Origin: Thiohalomonas denitrificans
GTDB lineage: Bacteria > Pseudomonadota > Gammaproteobacteria > Thiohalomonadales > Thiohalomonadaceae
Direction: 5' to 3'
DNA length: 64,000 bases
Assembly: GCF_900102855.1 (NCBI RefSeq)
Contig: NZ_FMWD01000006.1
Coordinates: 223,416-287,415 of the forward strand
This document shows, piece by piece, positions 18,431 to 26,741 of this stretch (position 1 is its first letter; every line of letters begins with the position of its first letter). The position numbers and the translations under genes are program-made. The notes under the pieces were generated by a model that did no database searches, was not told where the DNA came from, and saw only the letters and a list, made by a program, of their open reading frames with translations.

Positions 18431-19735
18431 TCATTGCTGGCGGAATTGCGGCAAGCGGAAAGGGATGCCCGCCGCAAGCACCAGCATGCCAAGCAGCGCA
18501 CCCCAGCCGGAGTGGAGCAGGCTGGACCAGAACATGTAGGCGCAGGCCGCTGCAAAAAGCACTGGCGTGTAAGGATAGACCGGCACGCGAAACGGGCGAG
18601 GCCGGAGCGGATCGCGCTGGCGCAGCACGAGCAAGGAGAGGGTGGTAAGCAGGAAAAAGAGCCAGAACACCGGCGAGATATAGCTCACCATCGCCTCGAA
18701 TCCGGAACGGCTGGCCGACCCCACTGCCACCAAAAGCAGGGCAATGACTCCCTGCACCATCAGTGCGCGGGTCGGCGCATTCACCCTGGCCGACCAGTTG
18801 CCAAGCAGATGAAATTGCCGAAAATCCCTGGCAAGGGCATAGTTCGTCCGCGCCCCGGTGAGGATGGTCACATTGATGGATGCGAACACGGCCGCCACGA
18901 TCAACAGGCTGATCATCTGCGCACCCGACTCCCCCAACACCCGCCGCATCAGATCCGCCGTGACCGCCTCGGATTCGGCCATCGCTTCGAGGCCGAGCAC
19001 ATTGAGGTATGCCCAATTGACCAACAGATAGATCAGCGTGATGGTACCGATCCCCACCACCAGGACCTTCCACATGCGCCGCTGGACATCCTGCAGCTCC
19101 GCGGAGATGTAGGCAGCCTCGTTCCAGCCACCGTAGGTGAGCAGTACAAACACCATGGCCAGACCGAAGGTGGCTTCACCGCCGCCAGTCGAAGGCGGTG
19201 CGGTGACGGCCCCCGGAAGCGCAAGTCCAACGATGATGACCATGACAAGCCCTCCCAGCGTGAAGAGGGTCAGCAGGTTCTGCATCCACTTGCTGGAGCG
19301 CAGTCCCAACAGGTTGATAGCGGTCAGCAGGGTGACCGCAGCGGCCGCAAACAGGGCAGGACCGTGAGGACCGAGAGGGACGATCTGGGCGGCGTAGTCA
19401 CCCAGCACGAAGGCAAGTAGTGCGATTGAGCCGGTCTGCAGCACCACCAGCCGCGACCAGGCAAAGAGGAAGCCAATGGTGTTGCCGTAGGCTCGCCGCA
19501 GGAAGTGGTACTCCCCGCCCGCATCGGGGTAGGCCGCCGCCAGTTCCGCATAACACAGGGCGCCGATAATCGAGATCACCCCACCCGCCAGCCACGCCAG
19601 CATCACCCCCGTCTCGCTGCCGGCATTGGCGGCAACGACCGCGGGAGCCTTGAAGATCCCGGCGCCGATCACGAGGCCGACAATGATCGCCACCACGTCA
19701 ATCGATCTCAGGGTGGGGTGCGGTCGATCTTCCAT
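18431..19735 (-). CDS. APC-family amino acid permease
   Basis: This is a membrane carrier of about 434 residues with around twelve hydrophobic segments. The first segment carries the APC-superfamily signature GLVIGAGIFKAP, followed by an acidic/tyrosine motif near segment 2-3 (YAELAAAYPDAGGEY). The start at 19735 has CGGAG five bases upstream; a longer in-frame start at 19771 lacks a good site. Substrate is probably an amino acid or polyamine. It lies directly upstream of the methyltransferase and downstream of the reductase-rhodanese gene on the same strand, so co-transcription is plausible. Confidence 0.87.
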   Translation of the reverse strand: MEDRPHPTLRSIDVVAIIVGLVIGAGIFKAPAVVAANAGSETGVMLAWLAGGVISIIGALCYAELAAAYPDAGGEYHFLRRAYGNTIGFLFAWSRLVVLQTGSIALLAFVLGDYAAQIVPLGPHGPALFAAAAVTLLTAINLLGLRSSKWMQNLLTLFTLGGLVMVIIVGLALPGAVTAPPSTGGGEATFGLAMVFVLLTYGGWNEAAYISAELQDVQRRMWKVLVVGIGTITLIYLLVNWAYLNVLGLEAMAESEAVTADLMRRVLGESGAQMISLLIVAAVFASINVTILTGARTNYALARDFRQFHLLGNWSARVNAPTRALMVQGVIALLLVAVGSASRSGFEAMVSYISPVFWLFFLLTTLSLLVLRQRDPLRPRPFRVPVYPYTPVLFAAACAYMFWSSLLHSGWGALLGMLVLAAGIPFRLPQFRQQ

Positions 19736-19777
19736 GTGACTCCGGTTACAGCCTGCTTGCGGGGAGTTCACCCCGCA

Positions 19778-21526
19778 TCAAATAACCGATATGCCCGGCC
19801 CACCGGCACGGTCTTCGGCGTAGGAAATCCAGGGCCCGCCGGGGCGACCGGAGACCAGCGGATTATGATGATAGGCCATGAAAGTCTTCACACCACCGCT
19901 CAGGTTGTAGACCCGTTTGAAACCGTTCTGGGTGAGCTGTCGTACACCGAGATAACTGCGAAAACCGGACAGACAGTAGAGATAAAGGCCATTGTCCCGA
20001 TATTCGTCGAGTTCATCGATGCGGCCACGGAGCTCGCCGATAGGAATATTGATCGCCCCCGGAATGCTCCAGGCGGCGAATTCCTTCGCTGTGCGCAAGT
20101 CGATTAGCACACCACCCTGTTCCGCAAGCGCCGGCCACTCCTCCGCGTACCAGGGTGTCACATCCCCCCGTAAAAGGTTGGCGGCCACGAAACCGGCGAT
20201 ATTCACCGGGTCCTTGGCCGAACCGTAGGGCGGGGCGTAGGAGAGTTCGAGCTCTTCCAGGTCGTAGACGGTCATACCAGCATGGATCGCAGTGGCCAGC
20301 ACATCGATGCGTTTGTCCACACCGTCAAAGCCGACCGCCTGGGCGCCGAGCAGATGACCGCTGTCTGCCGTAAAAAGCAGCTTTAGGTGCATCGGGTGTG
20401 TTCCCGGGTAGTAGGCGGCGTGGCCATTGGGGTGCACATAGACCTTTCGGTAATGGATACCCGCCCGGCGCAGACTCTTTTCCGACACACCGGTGCCGCC
20501 GCCGGTCATGTCGAACACCTTGAGGATGGAACTCCCCTGACTCCTCCTGTAGCGGCTTTCGCGGCCAAAGATGTGGTCCGCCGCGATGCGGCCCTGGCGG
20601 TTGGCCGGACCCGCGAGCGGCATCAGAGTCCATTCGCCGGTGATCGCATCACGCACCTCGACCGCATCACCGGCGGCATAAATGGAGGGATCGGAGGTGC
20701 GCATGTGCACATCGACACGGATACCCCCGCACCGGCCGATCTCCAGGCCAGCCTCCCGGGCCAGCTTCACCTCCGGCCGCACCCCGACCGCCAGGATCGC
20801 CATATCGGCAAAACGCACGTCATCTTCATCCAGCCGCACCTCGACCCGCCCGTCTTCACCACGAAACTCACGTACCCCCTTGCCGAGGGTGACATGCACG
20901 CCGTAACTCTCCATGTGATAAGCGAGGTCACGCGACATCTCCGGGTCCAGGGAGGCCATGATTTGATCCGACTGCTCGACCAGGTCCACCCGCAGTCCGC
21001 GGCGCCGCAGTGCCTCTGCCATCTCCACACCGATATAGCCACCCCCCACCACGATGGCACTGAAGACCCCGGCATCCACGACCGCTTTGATGGCGTCCAT
21101 GTCCGGGATATTTCGCAGGGTGAAAATGTAGGGGTGATCAACTCCGGGCATCGAGGGGCGCAGAGGCGTCGCTCCGGTGGCGAGGATCAGTTTATCGTAG
21201 TGCTCCTTGAGCACGCTGTCGTTGCGCTGATCTCTCACCTTCACGGTCTTGGCCACCCGGTCGATGCGGATGACCTCGTGCTCGGTGTAGACCTCGAGAT
21301 TCAGGCGACGAGAGAGGTCATCCGGGGTGACCACCAGCAGGTCTTCGCGATCGCGGATATCGCCACTGATGTGGTACGGCAGCCCGCAGTTGGCGAACGA
21401 GACGTAACGATCTTTCTCGAACACGATGATCTGTGCGCGCTCGTCGAGGCGACGTGCCCGGGCCGCCGCCGACATTCCAGCGGCCACGCCGCCGACGACG
21501 ACGATCCTTGTAGGTTTCTGCGACAC
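19778..21526 (-). CDS. CoA-disulfide/persulfide reductase with C-terminal rhodanese domain
   Basis: The 582-residue flavoprotein has an FAD-binding GG motif at the N-terminus (VVVGGVAAGMSAA) and a single redox cysteine, C47, in SFANCGLPYH. An NAD(P)H-binding fold sits mid-protein (VVGGGYIGVEMAEAL), followed by a dimerisation domain. The rhodanese domain occupies the last 110 residues, with the catalytic cysteine at C518. This is the CoADR-Rhd / NADH-dependent persulfide reductase architecture. It is known to reduce CoA-disulfides, CoA-persulfides or polysulfides and to pass sulfane sulfur to the rhodanese cysteine. It fits the sulfur-oxidising theme of the window. The protein is cytoplasmic. 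Confidence 0.93.
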   Translation of the reverse strand: MSQKPTRIVVVGGVAAGMSAAARARRLDERAQIIVFEKDRYVSFANCGLPYHISGDIRDREDLLVVTPDDLSRRLNLEVYTEHEVIRIDRVAKTVKVRDQRNDSVLKEHYDKLILATGATPLRPSMPGVDHPYIFTLRNIPDMDAIKAVVDAGVFSAIVVGGGYIGVEMAEALRRRGLRVDLVEQSDQIMASLDPEMSRDLAYHMESYGVHVTLGKGVREFRGEDGRVEVRLDEDDVRFADMAILAVGVRPEVKLAREAGLEIGRCGGIRVDVHMRTSDPSIYAAGDAVEVRDAITGEWTLMPLAGPANRQGRIAADHIFGRESRYRRSQGSSILKVFDMTGGGTGVSEKSLRRAGIHYRKVYVHPNGHAAYYPGTHPMHLKLLFTADSGHLLGAQAVGFDGVDKRIDVLATAIHAGMTVYDLEELELSYAPPYGSAKDPVNIAGFVAANLLRGDVTPWYAEEWPALAEQGGVLIDLRTAKEFAAWSIPGAINIPIGELRGRIDELDEYRDNGLYLYCLSGFRSYLGVRQLTQNGFKRVYNLSGGVKTFMAYHHNPLVSGRPGGPWISYAEDRAGGPGISVI

Positions 21527-21613
21527 GATCTTTCTCCGGTTCCCTTCATGAATTGATACCGAGACTGTAGACGCGATGCCGCCGCCTGCCGCGCAGGCCG
21601 GGAGCTTTGTGTA

Positions 21614-22660
21614 CTACCGGGCCCGCTTCCGTAACTCACGTGCAAGGTCGTGGTCATCGCTGTCGACATCCGGCGAAGTCTGGCTTCGTGCGGCATCCTG
21701 CCGAAAGGCCAACTCGACCAGTATCGGAAAATGATCAGACCCGAACTTGTCCAGCCGTTCCAGTCGAACGAGCCGAAAATGCTTCGAATGAAAGAGATGG
21801 TCCAGAGGAAAACGCAGAAAAGGGATACCTGCGTGAAAGCTGTTGTACATACCGCGGCCCCGCCTCGGATCAAGCAGGCCGCTAATGCGCTGAAAGAGAT
21901 CGGTAGTGTATGACCATGCCACGTCATTCAAGTCGCCAGCCACGACGACCGGGCCCTGCTGTCTCGCGACCTGCTGCCCGATCGTTACCAGTTCGGCATC
22001 GCGGTTGGTTGAGTCCTGACGCTTGGTCGGTCTGGGCGGCCTCGGGTGGAGCGCATGAAAGTGAATGCCGGGCCCGCCGGGCAATTCCACTACCGTGTTG
22101 ATGGAGGGCACGTCATCTTCGATGAGAAATCTCACCTCAGGCCGAGTCAGGGGATAACGTGAATAGAGCAGCATCCCGTATGTATTCGGTAGTGGGTAGC
22201 GGACGGCGTATGGATAGCTGCCCTGAATGGTATCCAATTGCGATTGCCACCATTCATCCGTCTCCACGGCCAAAAAGAGATCGGGCTCATGCCTCGCGAC
22301 CAGCGATAACAGGGTTTCCGCCTGCCGGTTCGGCATCAGCACGTTGGCGATAATCACACGCAGTCTTGTGGCCGCCGGATCGCCGGGGTCTGCCCACTGC
22401 ACCTGCAAGGGACCAAAACGGGTGAAGGGACGAATGCGGTGGAATTGATAGAACACGGCGAGAATCAGAAGGAATTGCACGCCGTAACTCGCGACCGAAG
22501 GGGCGACAAAACGGTAGCCGAGCAATGTGGTCAGCCCAAGTGCTGCAAGCTGCAGACGGGGGAAATCAAAGATGCGAATCCACCAATCACCCTGGCGGAT
22601 CCAGGGCAAAACCACCGCGACAACCAGCGCCAGGCCCAAACTATGGAGTACCCCTGCCAC
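21614..22660 (-). CDS. membrane-anchored endonuclease/exonuclease/phosphatase family protein
   Basis: The 348-residue protein has two or three N-terminal hydrophobic segments (to about residue 75), then an EEP catalytic domain. The domain motifs are visible: IIANVLMPN, the metal-ligand glutamate in VETDEWW, GDLNDVAWS and the terminal GSDHFPI histidine motif. The family hydrolyses phosphodiester or phosphomonoester bonds in nucleic acids, lipids or inositol phosphates. The membrane anchor puts the catalytic domain in the periplasm or at the inner membrane. The substrate cannot be inferred. Confidence 0.87.
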   Translation of the reverse strand: MAGVLHSLGLALVVAVVLPWIRQGDWWIRIFDFPRLQLAALGLTTLLGYRFVAPSVASYGVQFLLILAVFYQFHRIRPFTRFGPLQVQWADPGDPAATRLRVIIANVLMPNRQAETLLSLVARHEPDLFLAVETDEWWQSQLDTIQGSYPYAVRYPLPNTYGMLLYSRYPLTRPEVRFLIEDDVPSINTVVELPGGPGIHFHALHPRPPRPTKRQDSTNRDAELVTIGQQVARQQGPVVVAGDLNDVAWSYTTDLFQRISGLLDPRRGRGMYNSFHAGIPFLRFPLDHLFHSKHFRLVRLERLDKFGSDHFPILVELAFRQDAARSQTSPDVDSDDHDLARELRKRAR

Positions 22661-22682
22661 CTGTTTTTCCTGAATCGCCCAA

Positions 22683-23687
22683 TCAGGCGCTACCGGTCAC
22701 GCCACCCATGACCGGAATCACCGTTCCCGTGATGTAGCCTGAACACGAGGGGGCGGCCAGGAATACATAAGCCGGGGACACCTCCTCCGGCTGTGCGGGA
22801 CGTTTCATGTCGGTGGTGGCACCGAACTTCGAAAGCGTGCCCGGCGGCCGGTCGGCGGGGTTCAGGGGTGTCCACACCGGACCGGGGGCAACGGCGTTCA
22901 CCCGGATCTCTTTGGGGATCAGGTTCGTGGCCAGCGCCTTGGTAAAGGCGTGAATGCCACCTTTGGTCAGGGAGTAATCGAGCAGGACAGGCTGGCCGAA
23001 AATACCGGTCTCGGAGCCGGTATTGATTATCGAGCTACCCGGCTTCAGGTGCGGCACGGCCGCCTTGGCCATATGGAAGTAACCGTAGAGGTTGGTGCGC
23101 AGCGTCTCGTCGAAATGCTCCTCGCTGATCTCTTCCAGGGACGCGGCATGCTCCTGAAATGCCGCGTTGTTGACCAGTATGTCCAACTGGCCATACTCCT
23201 CCAGGGTACGCTCGACCGCATAGCGACAGAACGCCGGGGCCTTGACATCGCCAGCGATCTCCAGGCACTTTCCTCCCTCGTTCTCCACGGCGCTCTTCGT
23301 CTCCCGTGCATCCTCATCCTCATTGAGGTAGAGGATGGCGATATCGGCCTCTTCCCTGGCGAAAAGTACGGCTACTGCGCGCCCGATGCCGGAATCGCCA
23401 CCGGTAATCAGCGCCTTCATACCCCGTAGCTTGCCACTTCCCTTGTACTCCGGCGCCAAATATTCCGGCCGTGGATCCAACTCCGATTCGGGACCCGGTT
23501 TCTCGAGGTGCTGCTCTGGAAGGGGAGGCTCCGGGTAGCCATGAGAACCGGCCTGTATTGCCGAATCCCGGTTTCCGCCGCCTTTGGATCGCTGGTCGTG
23601 CTCGTCCATCGCGCGCTGGATGTTCCTCTGCCGTTCAGCCGCTTTCTCCGCCGCCTGCCGGAATTGCTCTTCCCGTCCCTGAGCCAT
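22683..23687 (-). CDS. SDR-family oxidoreductase, general-stress type
   Basis: This short-chain dehydrogenase is about 334 residues long. It has a charged Gln/Arg/Glu-rich N-terminal extension of about 70 residues, as in YhdF/Gsp39-like stress SDRs. The Rossmann motif TGGDSGIGRAV, NNAAF, the catalytic serine in NTGSETG and YSLTKGG (Tyr-x-x-x-Lys) are all present. The start at 23687 follows a GGGAGG element; the ATG at 23720 is upstream of it. It is an NAD(P)-dependent oxidoreductase of unknown substrate, probably stress-induced by family analogy. Confidence 0.9.
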   Translation of the reverse strand: MAQGREEQFRQAAEKAAERQRNIQRAMDEHDQRSKGGGNRDSAIQAGSHGYPEPPLPEQHLEKPGPESELDPRPEYLAPEYKGSGKLRGMKALITGGDSGIGRAVAVLFAREEADIAILYLNEDEDARETKSAVENEGGKCLEIAGDVKAPAFCRYAVERTLEEYGQLDILVNNAAFQEHAASLEEISEEHFDETLRTNLYGYFHMAKAAVPHLKPGSSIINTGSETGIFGQPVLLDYSLTKGGIHAFTKALATNLIPKEIRVNAVAPGPVWTPLNPADRPPGTLSKFGATTDMKRPAQPEEVSPAYVFLAAPSCSGYITGTVIPVMGGVTGSA

Positions 23688-23847
23688 ACACACCTCCCGT
23701 GGCTGGATGAAACACCGCAACCAAAGCCCCGCATTTGTCCTGAAATTAGCTGGTCAACCGAAACTGTCCACCACCGGACGAGAGCAGTAGATGCTGACCG
23801 GTATCCGTTCCGAATCCTCGCGGCGGCTCACCCCCGGCGTTACAAAA

Positions 23848-25431
23848 TCAACATTCGGCCGTTTCGAGGATCGTGCGGGCCTCGGCACTGAGCGGGATCA
23901 GATCGCGGGTACTGACTTGACCGATTTCGTGGTATCCCATTGCGCGCAGATACATTTCGAGAAGCGCCTGCGTGCCCTGAAAGAAATTCGCCACCCGCCC
24001 CGCGCCTGCCTCAGGATCGATCCGCTCGCGCAGCACAGGATCCTGAGTCGCGACGCCCGTTGGGCAGTGTCCGCTATCGCATGCCCGATAGTACTCACAG
24101 CCGAGGGCAAACAGGGCTCCGGTGGCCAGCGCGCAGGCATCGGCCCCCAGCGCCTTCGCTTTCATGATGTCCGCCGGCGTGCGAATACCTCCGGTCGCGA
24201 TGAGGGATACCCTTCTTTCCGGATGGCTGCGGTTATGGATATCCACTATTCGCCGTGCGAGCGGCAGTGCTTGCACCAGGGGCATGCCAAAGTGGTCGCG
24301 AACCGCCACCGGCGCCGCCCCGGTACCGCCGCCGAAACCGTCGAGAGTGATGAAGTCGGGCGCAAGCGACAGTGCCGCGTTGATGTCGGCTTCGATATCG
24401 CCGGCAACCAGCTTGATACCAATCGGCTTGTCGGGAAAAAGCGCACGGAGGTGTTGCACACGTGCAGCAAACGCAGCCAGGTCGGGCAGGTCGGGGAAGC
24501 GGCCCGGCGAGTGCGCGGCATGCCCGGGCTGGATGCCGCGAACGCTGGCAATCTCGTCGGAGACCTTGCTGCCCGGGAGTTCACCGCCGAGGCCCGGCTT
24601 GGCGGACTGGCCCAACTTGAACTCGAAACCGTCTGCCAGCGCCATGGTTTCTTCGTTCCAGCCGAAGTATCCACTCGCCATCTCCAGAAGATAGAGTCCG
24701 GCGGCTCCACGCTCCTCGGGCAACATGCCGCCCTCTCCCGAACCAATCAGCGTCCCGGCGCGCCGTGCGCCGGTCGCCAGCGCGATCTTGGCTTCCCGCG
24801 AGAGCGCTCCGAAGGACATATGCGAGACGAAGGCGGGCAGTGCGATTTCGAGCGGTTTATCGGCTCCCGCGCCAATCACCACCCGGGTATCGATCGGCTC
24901 ATCCGCCAGCCGCGGCAACCGGTGCAATTGCGCAGGGCTAAGGTGAAAATGATCGAAACCGGGGAACGATGACAGGTCGGTGGCCTCCGAACCCATGGCC
25001 TCAACCGTCGGGCCTTTGCCCTTGGCCAGCTTGCGGATTTCCGCCTTGCCGCGGGTATCATCCGACCAGCGGCGCCAGCGCGCCTGATAGCCTTCAAAGG
25101 TCGAAGGAGGCAGCGGCGGCACCGCATCCGCATCCACCAGCACCCGCCCCTCCTCGAGGCGAACGGGAAAGACCGAAATCCGATCGCCGGGGTTGTAGGG
25201 CGAGATCCCTGTCTCGAGATCGAAATTCCAGCCGTGCAACGGACAGATCGCATCACCATCCCGCACCTCGCCTTGTGACAACTGCCCCTCCCGGTGAGGA
25301 CAGCGGTCGTCAAGGGCATGCACCTTGTGGCCCTGAAGGAACAGCGCCAGAGGTCTGCCGTTGACCCACACCTCGTGTCCCTTATGCTCCTCGAGTTCAT
25401 CGAGATGACATACCGGTTGCCAGTTCGCCAT
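23848..25431 (-). CDS. Rieske-glutamate synthase-like fusion protein
   Basis: The 527-residue protein joins an N-terminal Rieske [2Fe-2S] domain (residues 1-105, with CPHREG and CPLHGW as ligand boxes) to an FMN-binding glutamate-synthase-like TIM barrel. The barrel keeps phosphate-binding glycines (GGGTGAAP) and a Cys-x5-Cys-x4-Cys motif (GCEYYRACDSGHC), as for the 3Fe-4S cluster of glutamate synthase. There is no glutaminase domain and no reductase partner nearby. A redox role using FMN, 3Fe-4S and 2Fe-2S centres is likely; the reaction is unknown. The start at 25431 is chosen because the upstream GTG overlaps the AAGGTGA ribosome site. Confidence 0.9.
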   Translation of the reverse strand: MANWQPVCHLDELEEHKGHEVWVNGRPLALFLQGHKVHALDDRCPHREGQLSQGEVRDGDAICPLHGWNFDLETGISPYNPGDRISVFPVRLEEGRVLVDADAVPPLPPSTFEGYQARWRRWSDDTRGKAEIRKLAKGKGPTVEAMGSEATDLSSFPGFDHFHLSPAQLHRLPRLADEPIDTRVVIGAGADKPLEIALPAFVSHMSFGALSREAKIALATGARRAGTLIGSGEGGMLPEERGAAGLYLLEMASGYFGWNEETMALADGFEFKLGQSAKPGLGGELPGSKVSDEIASVRGIQPGHAAHSPGRFPDLPDLAAFAARVQHLRALFPDKPIGIKLVAGDIEADINAALSLAPDFITLDGFGGGTGAAPVAVRDHFGMPLVQALPLARRIVDIHNRSHPERRVSLIATGGIRTPADIMKAKALGADACALATGALFALGCEYYRACDSGHCPTGVATQDPVLRERIDPEAGAGRVANFFQGTQALLEMYLRAMGYHEIGQVSTRDLIPLSAEARTILETAEC

Positions 25432-25473
25432 GAAAATCACCTTGAAGACAGGCCGAAACGGCCTTTCCGCAAT

Positions 25474-26715
25474 CTAACAGCATCCGCCAGCGGGGGTCGA
25501 ATCCGCATCCGGCGGTGGCTGCCTTGGCCAAGTGAAGCGAAAGGTGGTGCCGCGTTGCTCAGGGTCGGACTCCACACGGATGCTACCGCCGCGACTGGCA
25601 ACCAGTTTACGTACCAGACCTAGCCCCATGCCGCTACTGGTGCCATTACCCTGATCAAAGGAGCGAAACATGTCGAAGATCCCCTCCTGCTGTGCCTGAT
25701 GTATCCCGGGGCCGTCATCGGTAACGGTGAACTCGAAGAAATCACCCTGTTCCCGGGCATCGATTCGGATGCGCCCACTATCCCGGTCGTGGTGCTGAAT
25801 GGTATTGCCGATCAGGTTGACCAGCGTCTGACGCAAGGGCAGGCGTTCAGCCTCAAGAGTAGGCACCGACTCACCGATTTCGATTCGGAATCCGTACGCG
25901 GCATCGCCCATCTCGGCAAAAACTTCCTTTATCAGCGCCGCTACGTCGATGCGTTCGGTACCGGCATCGGGATTATCGGCCCTGGAGAAAGCCAATACGC
26001 GATTGATCAGCTCATCCGCCTGTCGGGCACGATCACGCAGCATGTGCAGATACTGCCGAGCCTCGGGAGCCAGGCTTTGGCCGTAATCCTCTTCCACCAC
26101 CGTAGCCAGGTTGGACATGGCGCGAAGAGGCGCCTTGAGGTCGTGGGAGAGCATATGCGAAAAACTGCGCAGTTCGTTATTGACGTGCGCCAACTGACGC
26201 GCCCGGTCCTCCAATACAGCACGACTGTGAGCCAGCGCGTTTTCGGTACGCTTGCGATCGGAGATGTCGAGCAGCATGGTACGGCAGCTTTCCGGAGACC
26301 GGCCACTGCGATCTGACACGCTTTCCAGCAAGGCGTCGAACTCCGTGCGATCCTTTTTTCGCAGACGCAATTCCGTGGCCGTGATCTGGTCCGAATCCAG
26401 GGTTTTCCTGAGATGGCTAAAAAAGGCGGTCGAGTCGCCTAGGGCGATATGCGGCGACAGCGGTTGCCCGAGCAGGTGTTCGCGCTCGACGCCGAGCATG
26501 GCAGCCGCAGTGAGATTGATCTCCAGGACCTGGCCGAGCCGGTCCAGGGTGATGTAACCGACCGGGGCATAATCGTAAAGGTCGGCGTAGCGTTCGCGGG
26601 TCTCCTCAAGAACCCGCTGAACCTCACGCAGTTCGCGATTCTGCGCCTCTATCAATTCCCATTGGGACGGACTTCGGCCGTGCTCGCTCTCGTTTTCCGG
26701 ATGGCGCTTCGACAT
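25474..26715 (-). CDS. PAS sensor histidine kinase
   Basis: The 413-residue cytoplasmic kinase has a coiled N-terminus and one PAS domain (about 35-155) resembling those of bacteriophytochrome-like kinases. A HisKA domain follows, with H191 in MLSHDLKAPLRAM, then a HATPase domain ending MGLGLVRKLVASRGG. The C-terminus closes with a Gly-Gly-Cys-Cys tail. It starts 26 bases after the CheB-CheR hybrid gene and is surely in the same operon. The start at 26715 is fixed by GAGG upstream; the earlier TTG overlaps that site. No response regulator is adjacent. Confidence 0.9.
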   Translation of the reverse strand: MSKRHPENESEHGRSPSQWELIEAQNRELREVQRVLEETRERYADLYDYAPVGYITLDRLGQVLEINLTAAAMLGVEREHLLGQPLSPHIALGDSTAFFSHLRKTLDSDQITATELRLRKKDRTEFDALLESVSDRSGRSPESCRTMLLDISDRKRTENALAHSRAVLEDRARQLAHVNNELRSFSHMLSHDLKAPLRAMSNLATVVEEDYGQSLAPEARQYLHMLRDRARQADELINRVLAFSRADNPDAGTERIDVAALIKEVFAEMGDAAYGFRIEIGESVPTLEAERLPLRQTLVNLIGNTIQHHDRDSGRIRIDAREQGDFFEFTVTDDGPGIHQAQQEGIFDMFRSFDQGNGTSSGMGLGLVRKLVASRGGSIRVESDPEQRGTTFRFTWPRQPPPDADSTPAGGCC

Positions 26716-26741
26716 AAATCCGTACCTCAATCGGGTCCCGG

